From contig NZ_JACOGA010000020.1 of the NCBI RefSeq assembly GCF_014284175.1, positions 23,439-87,438 on the forward strand: a DNA stretch of 64,000 nucleotides. Direction: 5' to 3'. Shown in pieces: positions 7,670 to 16,627 of this stretch. The notes below the pieces were generated by a model, which saw only the letters and a list, made by a program, of their open reading frames with translations, made no database searches and had not been told where the DNA came from. The position numbers were made by a program, and so were the translations under genes. The stretch is from Affinundibacterium flavidum (GTDB lineage: Bacteria > Pseudomonadota > Gammaproteobacteria > Burkholderiales > Burkholderiaceae_D). Position 1 is the stretch's first letter, and each line of letters starts with the position of its first letter.

Positions 7670-8225
7670 CGCTCAATCTTTATGGAAAAAGTGGTCTAGA
7701 ACCTGGGCAAACGATGTAGGGTGCGCCGTGCGCACCGTTAGGTCTTTATCGTGCGAAAAGTGATGGTGCGCATGGTGCACCCTACCGTTACCGTTTGCGT
7801 CAATTCTATGGGGACTATTGGATACTGTAATAGCAAGCATTTTACCGTAGCGCAGCATATTTAGGCAGTTTTGAGCTCGCTCTGTCGTTTGTTATCTGTT
7901 TCATAGCAAAAATGCTGCTAAACGATGCGTTTAGCGGAACTTAATGCCTTTTTATATACTCCAATGGGTATTCATGGATTTTTCTGAAGATTTGTTTGCA
8001 TGTGAATGGCTTCTGGTGGCCTTGAATAAGCTAATTGAACGCCGTCGTTCATGCCAATTTGCTTGAAAACTGCCTAGAAACAGCCAACAAAAATCATAAG
8101 GCTAGGGATGCCCAAGCCTATCGTTTGTGATTCATTTTATTTCAGTTCTTTATTTCTGTTTCTATTTCTATTGAATTGCTTAGTTCACTGTATTTCTGTT
8201 CACTGCATTTCCGCTCACCGTATTT
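7670..8225. other. Non-coding region between glnS and the outer-membrane protein gene
   Basis: Divergent intergenic region with no gene supported. It holds an inverted repeat (7716-7785) and a 15-bp tandem repeat that runs into the next start codon (8184-8228). Promoters for both flanking genes must lie here, but I could not pick confident -35/-10 pairs. Confidence 0.5.
7716..7785. repeat. Inverted GTAGGGTGCGCC repeat
   Basis: The arm GTAGGGTGCGCCGTGCGCAC begins at 7716 and an imperfect inverted copy (GGTGCGCATGGTGCACCCTA) ends at 7785, with about 28 bases between. The left 21 bases recur exactly at 53266-53286, showing this is a dispersed repeat. It lies in the 5' region of glnS. Confidence 0.6.
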
Positions 8226-8228
8226 ATG
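8184..8228 (+). repeat. Three tandem 15-bp units reaching into a start codon
   Basis: TTCACTGTATTTCTG, TTCACTGCATTTCCG and CTCACCGTATTTATG follow one another exactly; the last three bases are the ATG of the next gene. The repeat occupies the place where a Shine-Dalgarno sequence should be, and none is visible. Confidence 0.65.
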
Positions 8229-10436
8229 CTAAAAAAAATTCTCATCGCACTGTGCGTAGTCATTGTTCTTCCCGCCACAGTTTTCATCCCAGATGCATCT
8301 GCTCAATCGGCTATTTTCATTCCACGCGCCAAGACGCCGCCTCAGCTTGCGGATTATTTACAAGGTATTCCCGATCATGCTGGTGTGGCGATTCAGGATT
8401 TTAAGCAACGTACGCCGGGTGATGGGACTCCGGCCTCGCGCGCGACCACGGCTTATCTTTCTTATGACGACACGCATTTGTATGCAGTGTTTGTGGCGCA
8501 AGATGATCCCGCGCTCATCCGTGCGCATATCGCTAAGCGCGAAGATTTTGTGGGGGATGATTTTGTGGTGTTAGAGCTCGACACTTTTCATGACAAGCGT
8601 CGTTCATTTTCATTCTTTGCCAATCCGTATGGTGTGCAATCGGATTCAAAACGTACTGAGGGATTGGAGTTAGATAAAAACTTTGATACGCAGTGGGAGT
8701 CGGAGGGCAAGCTGACGGATTTTGGTTACGTGGTACGTATGGCGATTCCGTTTAAGAGTCTGCGCTTCCAAAATGCCGCTGTGCAAAATTGGGGCTTTAC
8801 GGTTGGTCGTGTGATTGCGCGTTTGAACGAAGAAGCATTTTGGCCGCATATTTCCAAACAATTTGCGGGTTTTGTGCCGCAGATGGCCGAGCTGACGATC
8901 CCTGAGAAGCTACAGGCTGGCTTAAATGCTCAGCTCAATCCCTTTGTCTATGTGGGTGATACGCGCCTGCTCACTACCGATAATATGCAGGGGCGGTGGC
9001 ACCATGAGCGCAAAGCCCAAGCCGGGCTTGATGCCAAGTGGGTGGTGGGTGAGGCGAGTGCGATTGACGTGACGATTAAGCCGGATTTTAGTGAAGTTGA
9101 ATCGGACGAGCCGCAGATCGTGATCGATAAGCGCTATGAAGTTTTGTTCCCAGAAAAGCGCCCGTTTTTCTTAGAGAATGCAGGTTTTTTTCAGACACCG
9201 ACACCGCTCTTTTTTTCGCGTCGGGTATTGCAGCCTCAAGCGGGTTTGCGTATGACCGGACGCTATGACAATTGGGCTTATGGCGCTTTATTGATCGATG
9301 ATCAGGCTGCGGCCGAAGATAGTCGTGCATCGGCGCACATCGCTGTCGCCCGCGTGCAAAACGATGTGACGCAGGATTTGAGCTTGGGCGGCTTCATGAG
9401 TGACCGACGTTTGACGCAGCAGCGCGATAGCGTGGCGGGTATGGATGCGCGGTATCAAGTGGATGATAACTGGGTCGTGCAAGCGCAGTTGGCGGGGAGC
9501 CAAAGTCAGGTGGAGAGTCATCAGCAAAGCGGGCATTTATATTATCTTGAAGCCAAGCATCAGGGCAAACATTTGGAGTATCTCACCAAGTATTCCGACA
9601 TCAGCCGCGATTTTGCGAATAGCTTGGCATTTTTGCCGCGCACCGATCTAAAGCAGTGGCATCAAGAAGGAAAGTATTACTGGCATTTTGACGATGAGGT
9701 TTTGCACAAGGCGGGCGTGATCGCCAACACGACGGTGTCACGTGATCAGGTAAATCAATTGCAAGACTGGTCTTTTGATGCGGGTGTCGGCGCAGAGCTG
9801 AGTCGTGATTCGTGGTTAGAGGTGTTTCAGCGACGTGGTCACGAACAATTTTTAGGAAAGTCGTATCACAAGCAAGGTTGGTTTGTGAGTGCTGGCAGTA
9901 GCTGGTTCAGTTGGTTAAGTGCGCTGGCAGAATTTGGTAGCTCGGACACCATCAATTATGCGCCGCTTACTCCTGTAGGGAACTTGATGGGCAAAGGTCG
10001 CAGTATCGATTTAACCTTGAACTTCAAACCGCATCAGCAATGGCGTATCGAGCAGAAATTACTGTGGAATGATTTGCGTATGCCTGCCAAAAATACGGCG
10101 CTAGAAGATGGTGATACGGTGTATCGCAATCTGATGTGGCGTAGCAAATTCAGTTATCAGCACCATCGTTATTTGGGTTTGCGCGTGATTGCTGATTATC
10201 ATTTGTTGAGTAGTAATTCTGCTTTAACTAGTCTTGAATCTGGCAAACAATTGAATTTGGATTTTCAGATTAATTACTTGCTCTCACCCGGCACCAGCCT
10301 GATCGCAGGTTATGGCAATCGACAAGAGAACTTGGCATTTATTCCGACTTCATCGGCATTGCAAAAGACTGAGGATTTGAATTTGCGCACTGGGCGTCGT
10401 GCTTTTATCAAATTGAATTACTTGTATCAATTGTAG
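8226..10436 (+). CDS. Outer-membrane protein with CBM9-like domain and DUF5916 barrel
   Basis: 736 residues. A signal peptide (LIALCVVIVLPATVFIPDASA) is followed by a carbohydrate-binding family 9-like beta-sandwich (about 40-230: DTHLYAVFVAQDDP, DFVVLELDTFHDKRRSFSFFANPYGVQSD) and a long beta-rich C-terminal region (about 230-736) ending in KLNYLYQL, a C-terminal aromatic/hydrophobic pattern typical of outer-membrane barrels. This is the DUF5916 architecture; its function is not established, though polysaccharide or surface-glycan interaction is plausible. It has no operon partners: glnS is divergent and amiC convergent. Translation may be weak because no ribosome binding site precedes the ATG. 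Confidence 0.75.
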   Translation: MLKKILIALCVVIVLPATVFIPDASAQSAIFIPRAKTPPQLADYLQGIPDHAGVAIQDFKQRTPGDGTPASRATTAYLSYDDTHLYAVFVAQDDPALIRAHIAKREDFVGDDFVVLELDTFHDKRRSFSFFANPYGVQSDSKRTEGLELDKNFDTQWESEGKLTDFGYVVRMAIPFKSLRFQNAAVQNWGFTVGRVIARLNEEAFWPHISKQFAGFVPQMAELTIPEKLQAGLNAQLNPFVYVGDTRLLTTDNMQGRWHHERKAQAGLDAKWVVGEASAIDVTIKPDFSEVESDEPQIVIDKRYEVLFPEKRPFFLENAGFFQTPTPLFFSRRVLQPQAGLRMTGRYDNWAYGALLIDDQAAAEDSRASAHIAVARVQNDVTQDLSLGGFMSDRRLTQQRDSVAGMDARYQVDDNWVVQAQLAGSQSQVESHQQSGHLYYLEAKHQGKHLEYLTKYSDISRDFANSLAFLPRTDLKQWHQEGKYYWHFDDEVLHKAGVIANTTVSRDQVNQLQDWSFDAGVGAELSRDSWLEVFQRRGHEQFLGKSYHKQGWFVSAGSSWFSWLSALAEFGSSDTINYAPLTPVGNLMGKGRSIDLTLNFKPHQQWRIEQKLLWNDLRMPAKNTALEDGDTVYRNLMWRSKFSYQHHRYLGLRVIADYHLLSSNSALTSLESGKQLNLDFQINYLLSPGTSLIAGYGNRQENLAFIPTSSALQKTEDLNLRTGRRAFIKLNYLYQL

Positions 10437-10601
10437 GGTGGATAACTATAGGTGGCTGTCAATCTTGGAGAAATCTTGAGCATGCACAGATCATATTTTG
10501 GGGGCATTCGGGGTAGAGAAAAGATGATTTCGTGGAAGCATTTCTAAAATTATTTCGGATCGCAGCATGCCACTGCGGTGATAGCACCTAGGCGTTTCAG
10601 T

Positions 10602-11945
10602 TTAAGCAATTTTTCCGCGATTCAAAGGCGGATTTTTTGCAAAGTATTTTTTAATTCCTTTGACGATGGCCTCAGATAATTCCGTTTGATAAGCTTCGTC
10701 AGTCAGACGTGCTTCTTCTTCGGGATTGGAGATAAACGCGGATTCGATCAAAATGCTGGGAATATCAGGTGCTTTCAAAACGGCAAAACCCGCTTGTTCA
10801 ACCGCTGCTTTGTGCAAGCGATTCACGTTTGAAATTTCCTTCAGCACGACTTTACCCAGCTTCATGCTGTCATTGATTTGCGCAGTAGTTGATAAATCGA
10901 GCAAGACGCCCGCGAGTTGCTTGTCTTGATTTTTGATATTGATACCGCCGATTAAATCGGCATCGTTTTCTTTCTTCGCGAGCCAGCGCGCAGCAGTGGA
11001 AGTCGCGCCTTTTTCGGAGAGTACAAAGACCGATGAGCCACGTGCCGTAGGTTCAATGAATCCATCTGCGTGGATGGAAACAAATAAGTCCGCTTGCACC
11101 CCGCGTGCCTTGGTAACCCTAGTTTGTAAAGGCACGAAATAATCGCCATCGCGGGTTAGCATGACGCGCATGTTTTCTTCTTGTTCCAATTGATGTTTGA
11201 GGCGTTTGGCAATCGCCAGTACCACGTCTTTTTCACGACTGCCGCCACGTCCTATCGCACCCGGATCTTCTCCGCCGTGACCAGGGTCTAGGGCGATGGT
11301 GATCATGCGTATCTGTGAATTGCTAGCGCGTTTTTCATCTGGCACAACTTTATCTGAACCAGTCACCGCCTTATCGCCCGCTTTGCTATCTGCTTTACCC
11401 GGACTACTTTCATTCTTACTTTGATTTGTACTGCTGCCCGCCATCGCTGCGCTTAAGGCATCATCTTTATGCCATTCGCCTTTTTCTATCAGCGCAGTAA
11501 TAGGATCAACTGGGTTGGCTGGATAGAGGTCAAACACCAAGCGGTGCTGATAATTGCCGACGGGCTTCAATGTGAAGACTTGTGGATTAATTTCTTCCTT
11601 TAAGTCAAACACCATGCGCACGACATTTGGGCGATTCTGGCCGACGCGTACTTGTTTGATATAGGGATCATTAGTTTGTATCTTAGCGACCAATTCTTTG
11701 AGTGTGGAATTGAGCGTTAAGCCTTCGATTTCCACCACCATGCGATTTGGATCTTTGACGAGGAAATGGGTTGCCTTGAGTTCAGCATCATTTTCCAAAG
11801 TTACACGTGTATAGTCAGCCGCAGGCCAAACTCGCACAGCCAGAATCTGCATGGCATTCGCTGCTTTGGGTACCAGCACTGACAATAGCAAAGTCGCTCC
11901 CGCTTGGAGAAAGGTGCGGCGGCGAGCTGATGGATGCTTGGACAT
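10602..11945 (-). CDS. amiC: N-acetylmuramoyl-L-alanine amidase AmiC (AMIN + Amidase_3)
   Basis: 447 residues. The N-terminus ARRRTFLQAGATLLLSVLVPKAANA is a twin-arginine-type signal, as in E. coli AmiA/AmiC. An AMIN domain (about 33-145) targets the septum. After a Ser/Lys-rich linker (165-210) comes the zinc amidase domain: TIALDPGHGGEDPGAIG with His223, Glu238 (SREKD), His292 (SIHAD) and the C-terminal catalytic Glu in SILIESAFISN. The enzyme cuts the amide between MurNAc and the stem peptide to separate daughter cells, normally activated by EnvC/NlpD. It lies 15 bases downstream of tsaE, a common proteobacterial operon. Confidence 0.95.
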   Translation of the reverse strand: MSKHPSARRRTFLQAGATLLLSVLVPKAANAMQILAVRVWPAADYTRVTLENDAELKATHFLVKDPNRMVVEIEGLTLNSTLKELVAKIQTNDPYIKQVRVGQNRPNVVRMVFDLKEEINPQVFTLKPVGNYQHRLVFDLYPANPVDPITALIEKGEWHKDDALSAAMAGSSTNQSKNESSPGKADSKAGDKAVTGSDKVVPDEKRASNSQIRMITIALDPGHGGEDPGAIGRGGSREKDVVLAIAKRLKHQLEQEENMRVMLTRDGDYFVPLQTRVTKARGVQADLFVSIHADGFIEPTARGSSVFVLSEKGATSTAARWLAKKENDADLIGGINIKNQDKQLAGVLLDLSTTAQINDSMKLGKVVLKEISNVNRLHKAAVEQAGFAVLKAPDIPSILIESAFISNPEEEARLTDEAYQTELSEAIVKGIKKYFAKNPPLNRGKIA

Positions 11946-11960
11946 AGAGACTTTGACTAC

Positions 11961-12446
11961 TTATAAATTCGGTGCGAAACGTAGTTGCGCCAGACAGGCA
12001 TTGCCTTTTTCTGACAAAGCGCGCAATTCTACCTTGCGTCCGGCTTCCAGAATATCAATTTGTATTTCAATATCGGGTGATGGCAAAATGCCAGCGGCTT
12101 TTTCTGGCCATTCGATCACGCAAATCGTGCGTTCGTTCATTTCATCACGAAAACCGGCTTCAATGAATTCATCCGGACTGCGCATGCGGTACAGGTCAAA
12201 ATGCATGAATTTAGTGACCGCGCCTTGTACCCAAATCTCATAGGGTTCTGCCAAGGTGTAAGTCGGGCTTTTTACCGTGCCTTCATGTCCTGCAGCGTGT
12301 AAGATGGCGCGGGTCAGGGCGGTCTTGCCTGCACCGAGATCACCATGTAAATAAATCACGATACCGCTTTGTAAGCAGTGTGCCAAACTCTTACCCAGAG
12401 CTTGCGTTGCCGCTTCATCTGCCAGGCTTGTCTTATAATGTTGCAT
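11961..12446 (-). CDS. tsaE: tRNA threonylcarbamoyladenosine biosynthesis ATPase TsaE
   Basis: 161 residues, the normal length. Walker A GDLGAGKT at 35-42; VKSPTYTLAEPYE is the family's switch region. TsaE hydrolyses ATP in the TsaB-TsaD-TsaE complex that makes t6A37 on ANN-decoding tRNAs; its partner TsaD is encoded at 23209-24246 in this window. The gene is first in a two-gene unit with amiC and divergent from queG with only 55 bases between the starts. Confidence 0.95.
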   Translation of the reverse strand: MQHYKTSLADEAATQALGKSLAHCLQSGIVIYLHGDLGAGKTALTRAILHAAGHEGTVKSPTYTLAEPYEIWVQGAVTKFMHFDLYRMRSPDEFIEAGFRDEMNERTICVIEWPEKAAGILPSPDIEIQIDILEAGRKVELRALSEKGNACLAQLRFAPNL

Positions 12447-12501
12447 TCTGAAATCTTTGCTGCCATAGAAGCCTCAAAACATACCACAAAATACACGAAA
12501 C

Positions 12502-13572
12502 ATGACTGATTACGTCCAACTTGCTATCGAAATTAAACAACTTGGGCAGCAAGCCGGGTTTGCGGACGTACGCATAAGCGATGTGGATCTCTCACATGCA
12601 GTCGAACGCTATCAAGCGTGGATTGCCGCTGGTTATCATGGTGAAATGGGCTATATGGAAAGTCATGGCAGCAAACGCTATCGGCCTGATGAGTTGGTTC
12701 CGGGCACGGTGCGTGTGATTACTGTTCGGGTCGATTATTTGCCAGGTGATGCACCGGACAATTGGCGCGAACGGGAAAAATCGCATGCAGCTGATGCTGC
12801 GGTGATTTCTATCTATGCGCGCGGCCGTGATTATCACAAAGTATTGCGGCAACGCTTACAACATCTGGCTGACGCGATCGCTGCCCGTGTGGGCGAATTT
12901 GGCTATCGCGTATTTACCGATTCTGCACCCGTGATGGAAGTGGCTTTAGCCGAGAAGGCAGGGCTAGGTTGGCGCGGTAAGCATACTTTATTGCTAACGC
13001 GTGAAGCTGGTTCTCTATTTTTTCTCGGTGAGATTTTGGTCGATATTCCTTTACCTGTCGATCCACCTACCAGTAATCATTGCGGACAATGTCGTTCTTG
13101 TATCGACGTGTGTCCAACGCAGGCGATTATTGCGCCTTACCAGCTTGATGCACGTCGTTGCATTTCGTATCTGACGATAGAGCTGCATGGCGCGATTCCG
13201 GTTGAGCTGCGATCCTTGATTGGTAACCGCGTGTATGGCTGCGATGATTGCCAGTTGTATTGTCCGTGGAACAAATTTGCGCAGAAGGCGACAGTGGATG
13301 ATTTCGACGTGCGACATGGTTTGGATAATCGCAGCATGTTGGAATTGTTTGCCTGGAGTGAGACGGATTTTTTACGCCGCATGGAAGGTAGTCCAATACG
13401 TCGTATAGGCTATGAAAAATGGCTGAGAAATTTGGCGGTAGGATTAGGTAATACCGCGCAACATGTAAAAGGGCGCGCCGATATTGTGCAAGCTTTGCAA
13501 GCTCGTTTGACTGATGCATCGGACTTAGTGCGTGAGCACATCGAGTGGGCGCTCGCACAGCATCTTAGCTAA
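12502..13572 (+). CDS. queG: Epoxyqueuosine reductase QueG
   Basis: 356 residues. Catalyses the last step of queuosine synthesis, reducing epoxyqueuosine in tRNA with a cobalamin cofactor. Two 4Fe-4S cluster motifs are complete: Cys194, 197, 200, 204 (CGQCRSCIDVC) and Cys220, 247, 250, 254 (GCDDCQLYC). The N-terminal cobalamin-binding part and a C-terminal HEAT-like stretch (LVREHIEWAL) are present. Divergent from tsaE-amiC, a conserved neighbourhood. The stop codon lies inside a large palindrome (13570-13668). Confidence 0.96.
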   Translation: MTDYVQLAIEIKQLGQQAGFADVRISDVDLSHAVERYQAWIAAGYHGEMGYMESHGSKRYRPDELVPGTVRVITVRVDYLPGDAPDNWREREKSHAADAAVISIYARGRDYHKVLRQRLQHLADAIAARVGEFGYRVFTDSAPVMEVALAEKAGLGWRGKHTLLLTREAGSLFFLGEILVDIPLPVDPPTSNHCGQCRSCIDVCPTQAIIAPYQLDARRCISYLTIELHGAIPVELRSLIGNRVYGCDDCQLYCPWNKFAQKATVDDFDVRHGLDNRSMLELFAWSETDFLRRMEGSPIRRIGYEKWLRNLAVGLGNTAQHVKGRADIVQALQARLTDASDLVREHIEWALAQHLS

Positions 13573-13668
13573 TTACGCAAAACAGACGCTGGCGTTGTTG
13601 CGCTCGCCTCGCCGTACAAATGTACTGTCTTCGGCTCCGCGCCTAGCCGGCGCAATTTTGCGTAATTA
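13570..13668. repeat. Large palindromic element overlapping the queG stop codon
   Basis: TAATTACGCAAAA at 13570-13582 is perfectly inverted at 13656-13668. The interior is GC-rich with a central GTACAAATGTAC palindrome and CGGCTCCGCGCCTAGCCGGCGC nearby, so the RNA would fold into a long cruciform-like structure. It lies between convergent queG and dctR and could serve both as a 3' boundary, but without a T tract. It looks like a REP/BIME-type dispersed repeat. Confidence 0.6.
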
Positions 13669-13706
13669 GTATTAGCCACTATGAATTAGTCAATTAGCCA
13701 ATTTCT

Positions 13707-14297
13707 CTACTTCAATAATCCAGCCAATTCCACTGCTGATTTAATCTGCATCTTGTCAAAGATATGCGCGCGATGCACTTCCACTGTGCGCATGCTAATG
13801 CCCAATTCATCGGCGATGTTTTTATTCATCATGCCTTGCAAAATTAATTCCAAGACTTCGCGTTCACGTTGCGACAGGCTTTGTAATCTGACTTGAATTT
13901 GATGCGCTTCACCGGCTTTGATGGAAACTTGCAAGGCTTGCTCGACTCTATCCATCAGTGCATTGTCATTGAAGGGTTTTTCAAAAAAATCGAATGCGCC
14001 TCGTTTTAGACTATCGACTGCCATTGGTACATCGCCGTGACCAGTCAAAAAAATTACCGGCAATCTTTGCGTCAACTGGCGTGCGCTGAGTATGTCGAAC
14101 AGAGCCGTGCCACTTAATTCTGCCATCCTGACATCGAGCAAAAGGCAATCGCCTTCATTAGCGAACTGTAAGCCTTGATCGAGCTTCGCCAGAAAAGCCT
14201 CGCCATGCGCATAGCTGAGCGCAGCGATGTTGCGTGAACGTGCCAGCCACATTAAGGCGTCGCGTAAGATTTCTTCATCATCAACGATATGGAGCAT
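13707..14297 (-). CDS. dctR: FixJ/NarL-type response regulator DctR
   Basis: 196 residues. Receiver domain 1-120 with acidic pair Asp6/Asp7, phosphorylation site Asp55 (CLLLDVRM), FLTGHGDV and the conserved Lys in FFEKPFND; LuxR-type helix-turn-helix from about 137 (LSQREREVLELI, MNKNIADELGISMRTVEVHR). It shares one base with the preceding kinase gene (TGATG), so the two are translationally coupled. The combination of FixJ-like regulator, PAS kinase and a divergent DctPQM operon matches the DctS/DctR system of Rhodobacter capsulatus, which activates C4-dicarboxylate uptake. Substrate identity is inferred from that context. Confidence 0.85.
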   Translation of the reverse strand: MLHIVDDEEILRDALMWLARSRNIAALSYAHGEAFLAKLDQGLQFANEGDCLLLDVRMAELSGTALFDILSARQLTQRLPVIFLTGHGDVPMAVDSLKRGAFDFFEKPFNDNALMDRVEQALQVSIKAGEAHQIQVRLQSLSQREREVLELILQGMMNKNIADELGISMRTVEVHRAHIFDKMQIKSAVELAGLLK

Positions 14298-16405
14298 CAG
14301 GCATCCTCGTGTGTGTTTTGCGCGTTGTTCATTGATTGTTTGTCTCGACAGGGAATCGTAAACTCAAAGACGGTGCCGCCCAAGGGATTCGGGCGGTACT
14401 TCAAACTGCCACCATGGAACTCTATCGCAGTTCGACAAATATTCAAACCCATCCCCATGCCAGCGGCCTTCGTCGAGAAAAACGGTGAAAATAATTTTTC
14501 CGCGACCTCAGCTGAAATCCCGTGTCCCTGATCGATGACTTGGATGAGCAAGAGGGCAGGATATTGTTGGCGATCAGTGGATTCATTGGACGACAGATTG
14601 GCTGAAGGAGTAGATGAAGGAGTAGATGAAGGAGAAAATAAGAAGTGCGCATGAATCTGCATTTGCCTTTGTGGATAGGCAACATCGTGCATGGCTTCAA
14701 TTGCATTGCGGGTCAGATTAAGCAGGACTTGCTCGATTAAGACTTTATCTGCAAAAACCTCAGGTAGATCTGGATCGATCTGATAATGCACGTGGATGTG
14801 CGCACTTTGTGCTTGTAGCGCAATTAAAGGCATGACGCTTTGCAGTAAGGCATTGATATCAAACCAGGCGCGGCTCGCTTCACGTTTCTTGACGAATTCA
14901 TGCACGCTACGTATCACCTGCGCCGCACGTTGCGCTTGCTGTGTGGCTTTCTCTAAGGCTGCAGCCAAGAGACTAAGGTCAGCAGGTGCTTGTTCTTGCT
15001 TTAGGATGTTTAAAGCGCCTGTCGTGTAACTGGAGATCGCGGCTAAAGGTTGATTTAATTCATGCGCCAACATCGACGCCATTTCACCCATGGTTGCCAG
15101 GCGGGCATTTTGATGCAGCTTTTCTTCTTGTTGTCGACTTAATTCCTGTGCGCGTTTTAGCTCAGACACATCAAGGATAGAACTCATCCATCCGGTTTGC
15201 TGACCATGATCATCCACCAGTGGTGATTCGTAGATTAGGACAGGGAAGCGTTCACCATTTGCACGTTGATAGATGGTTTCAAACCCTTCTGGTTGTACCG
15301 TTCCAGTTAAAATTTGTGCAAAACGATTTTCATATTCGGTGATTTCTTCGGGAGCCCAATACGGCATGGGGGGAAGTTTACCCACCAGTTCTTCGGCCGG
15401 AAAACCTAACATTTTGCAAAACGACGGGTTGACGTAGGTCAGGCGACCTTGCATATCACGTGCTCTCAAGCCAGTGATCAGAGAATTCTCCATCGCCGCA
15501 CGGAATGCGGCTTCTTTGCGCAGCGCACCTTCTGCCTGCAGGCGGCGATTAATATCGCGCCATAAAGCGATCAAACTCCAGACCAGTCCTAAGGATAATA
15601 AAATGACCGATAAGACCAATAGATTGGACAATAACTTCGGCTCACTTTTTGTACTATTGGTTCGTAGCGTGATACTTAACTGTGGAAATTCCAATGTACG
15701 GTTGTGCGTGTAGACGTTCTTACCGCTACCACCGGCAGCGCGACGCGCCAGTATTTTGTCTTCGCTATCGAGCAAAGTAATATCGTTATCTTGTGCGAAC
15801 CACCAAGGTACCGTTTCATCTAATAAGGTTTGTAATCGATAGCTGACGGTAATGCTGGCCAGGTAGAGCTTGTCGCGGAAGAGTGGATAACGACAGATCA
15901 GGCTGTCAGGTTTTTCCGGGCTTTTTGCACAAGAGGGCTTTTGTATTTTTTGGGTAAAACTATCGCTGGCAATTAATGCTTGTTTGAGTGCATTACTATC
16001 ATCGTTACTATCACTATTGCTAGCAACTAGTCTGTGTTGGGCATCCCATAGAAGTGCATCTTGAATTTCGTGATTATTCGTCGTGTATAAGCGCAGACGA
16101 TCGGATGTGGTCGGGGCGGTAATTTTGTGATCGACGTAGTCTTCAGCCAAATTCAGTAAGCTTTCTTCATTGCGCTTGAGTTGAAACTGCAAAGCTTGTT
16201 CCACCCACAGCGTGTCGGCAATCAATTGCTCTTGGCGCTCGTTAGCTTCCATGCGCTGAGCTTGCCACGGCAGCCAGATCAGTACCGCCAAGAAAAGCAA
16301 GACGAGCACGATAGGTAGCATCCAGGGTAGCGAAGTACGAAAGCGTTTCGTGCTCATTGGTATGCGGATTGATTTATTCATGGGTTTACTTTGTGTCGGG
16401 CTCAT
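14297..16405 (-). CDS. dctS: Membrane sensor histidine kinase DctS
   Basis: 702 residues. Order of parts: TM1 about 29-47, a periplasmic sensor region 50-255 (Cache-like, with a Cys pair at 159 and 171), TM2 about 260-282, a PAS domain 295-415 (TYVNPSFCKMLGF), a coiled link, the HisKA box with His448 (MLAHELNQPLAAI) and an ATPase domain ending with GMGMGLNICRTAI. A Ser/Thr/Pro stretch with a short repeated PSST unit interrupts the ATPase domain near residues 605-620. The NQPL form of the H-box is typical of FixL/DctB/DctS kinases. It phosphorylates DctR encoded directly downstream. Confidence 0.85.
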   Translation of the reverse strand: MSPTQSKPMNKSIRIPMSTKRFRTSLPWMLPIVLVLLFLAVLIWLPWQAQRMEANERQEQLIADTLWVEQALQFQLKRNEESLLNLAEDYVDHKITAPTTSDRLRLYTTNNHEIQDALLWDAQHRLVASNSDSNDDSNALKQALIASDSFTQKIQKPSCAKSPEKPDSLICRYPLFRDKLYLASITVSYRLQTLLDETVPWWFAQDNDITLLDSEDKILARRAAGGSGKNVYTHNRTLEFPQLSITLRTNSTKSEPKLLSNLLVLSVILLSLGLVWSLIALWRDINRRLQAEGALRKEAAFRAAMENSLITGLRARDMQGRLTYVNPSFCKMLGFPAEELVGKLPPMPYWAPEEITEYENRFAQILTGTVQPEGFETIYQRANGERFPVLIYESPLVDDHGQQTGWMSSILDVSELKRAQELSRQQEEKLHQNARLATMGEMASMLAHELNQPLAAISSYTTGALNILKQEQAPADLSLLAAALEKATQQAQRAAQVIRSVHEFVKKREASRAWFDINALLQSVMPLIALQAQSAHIHVHYQIDPDLPEVFADKVLIEQVLLNLTRNAIEAMHDVAYPQRQMQIHAHFLFSPSSTPSSTPSANLSSNESTDRQQYPALLLIQVIDQGHGISAEVAEKLFSPFFSTKAAGMGMGLNICRTAIEFHGGSLKYRPNPLGGTVFEFTIPCRDKQSMNNAQNTHEDA

Positions 16406-16525
16406 TGGCTCTTACATGGGTCATGCAGTGGCTTAACGATAAATGCTTGATTTTCATAGTAAAAGTGTAGCTTAATCTCTTTGCGTGGCGGCATTCCTAT
16501 CCAATTTGTCTAATTCTGACGACAT

Positions 16526-16539
16526 TGTGGTAAACCACA
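16526..16539. promoter_or_regulatory. Perfect 14-bp palindrome in the dctS-dctP intergenic region
   Basis: TGTGGT, two bases, ACCACA. It lies 89 bases before the dctP start and 121 bases from the dctS start, in a position suitable for a regulator of the divergent transcripts. DctR is the obvious candidate, but no consensus was available for comparison. Confidence 0.4.
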
Positions 16540-16627
16540 GTTGTGCATTTGCAGTTATGCAGCTAATAATGCTTGAAAAATAAGTTTACAAAATAAGTTT
16601 GTAATACAAATAAACTAGGAGACTTTT

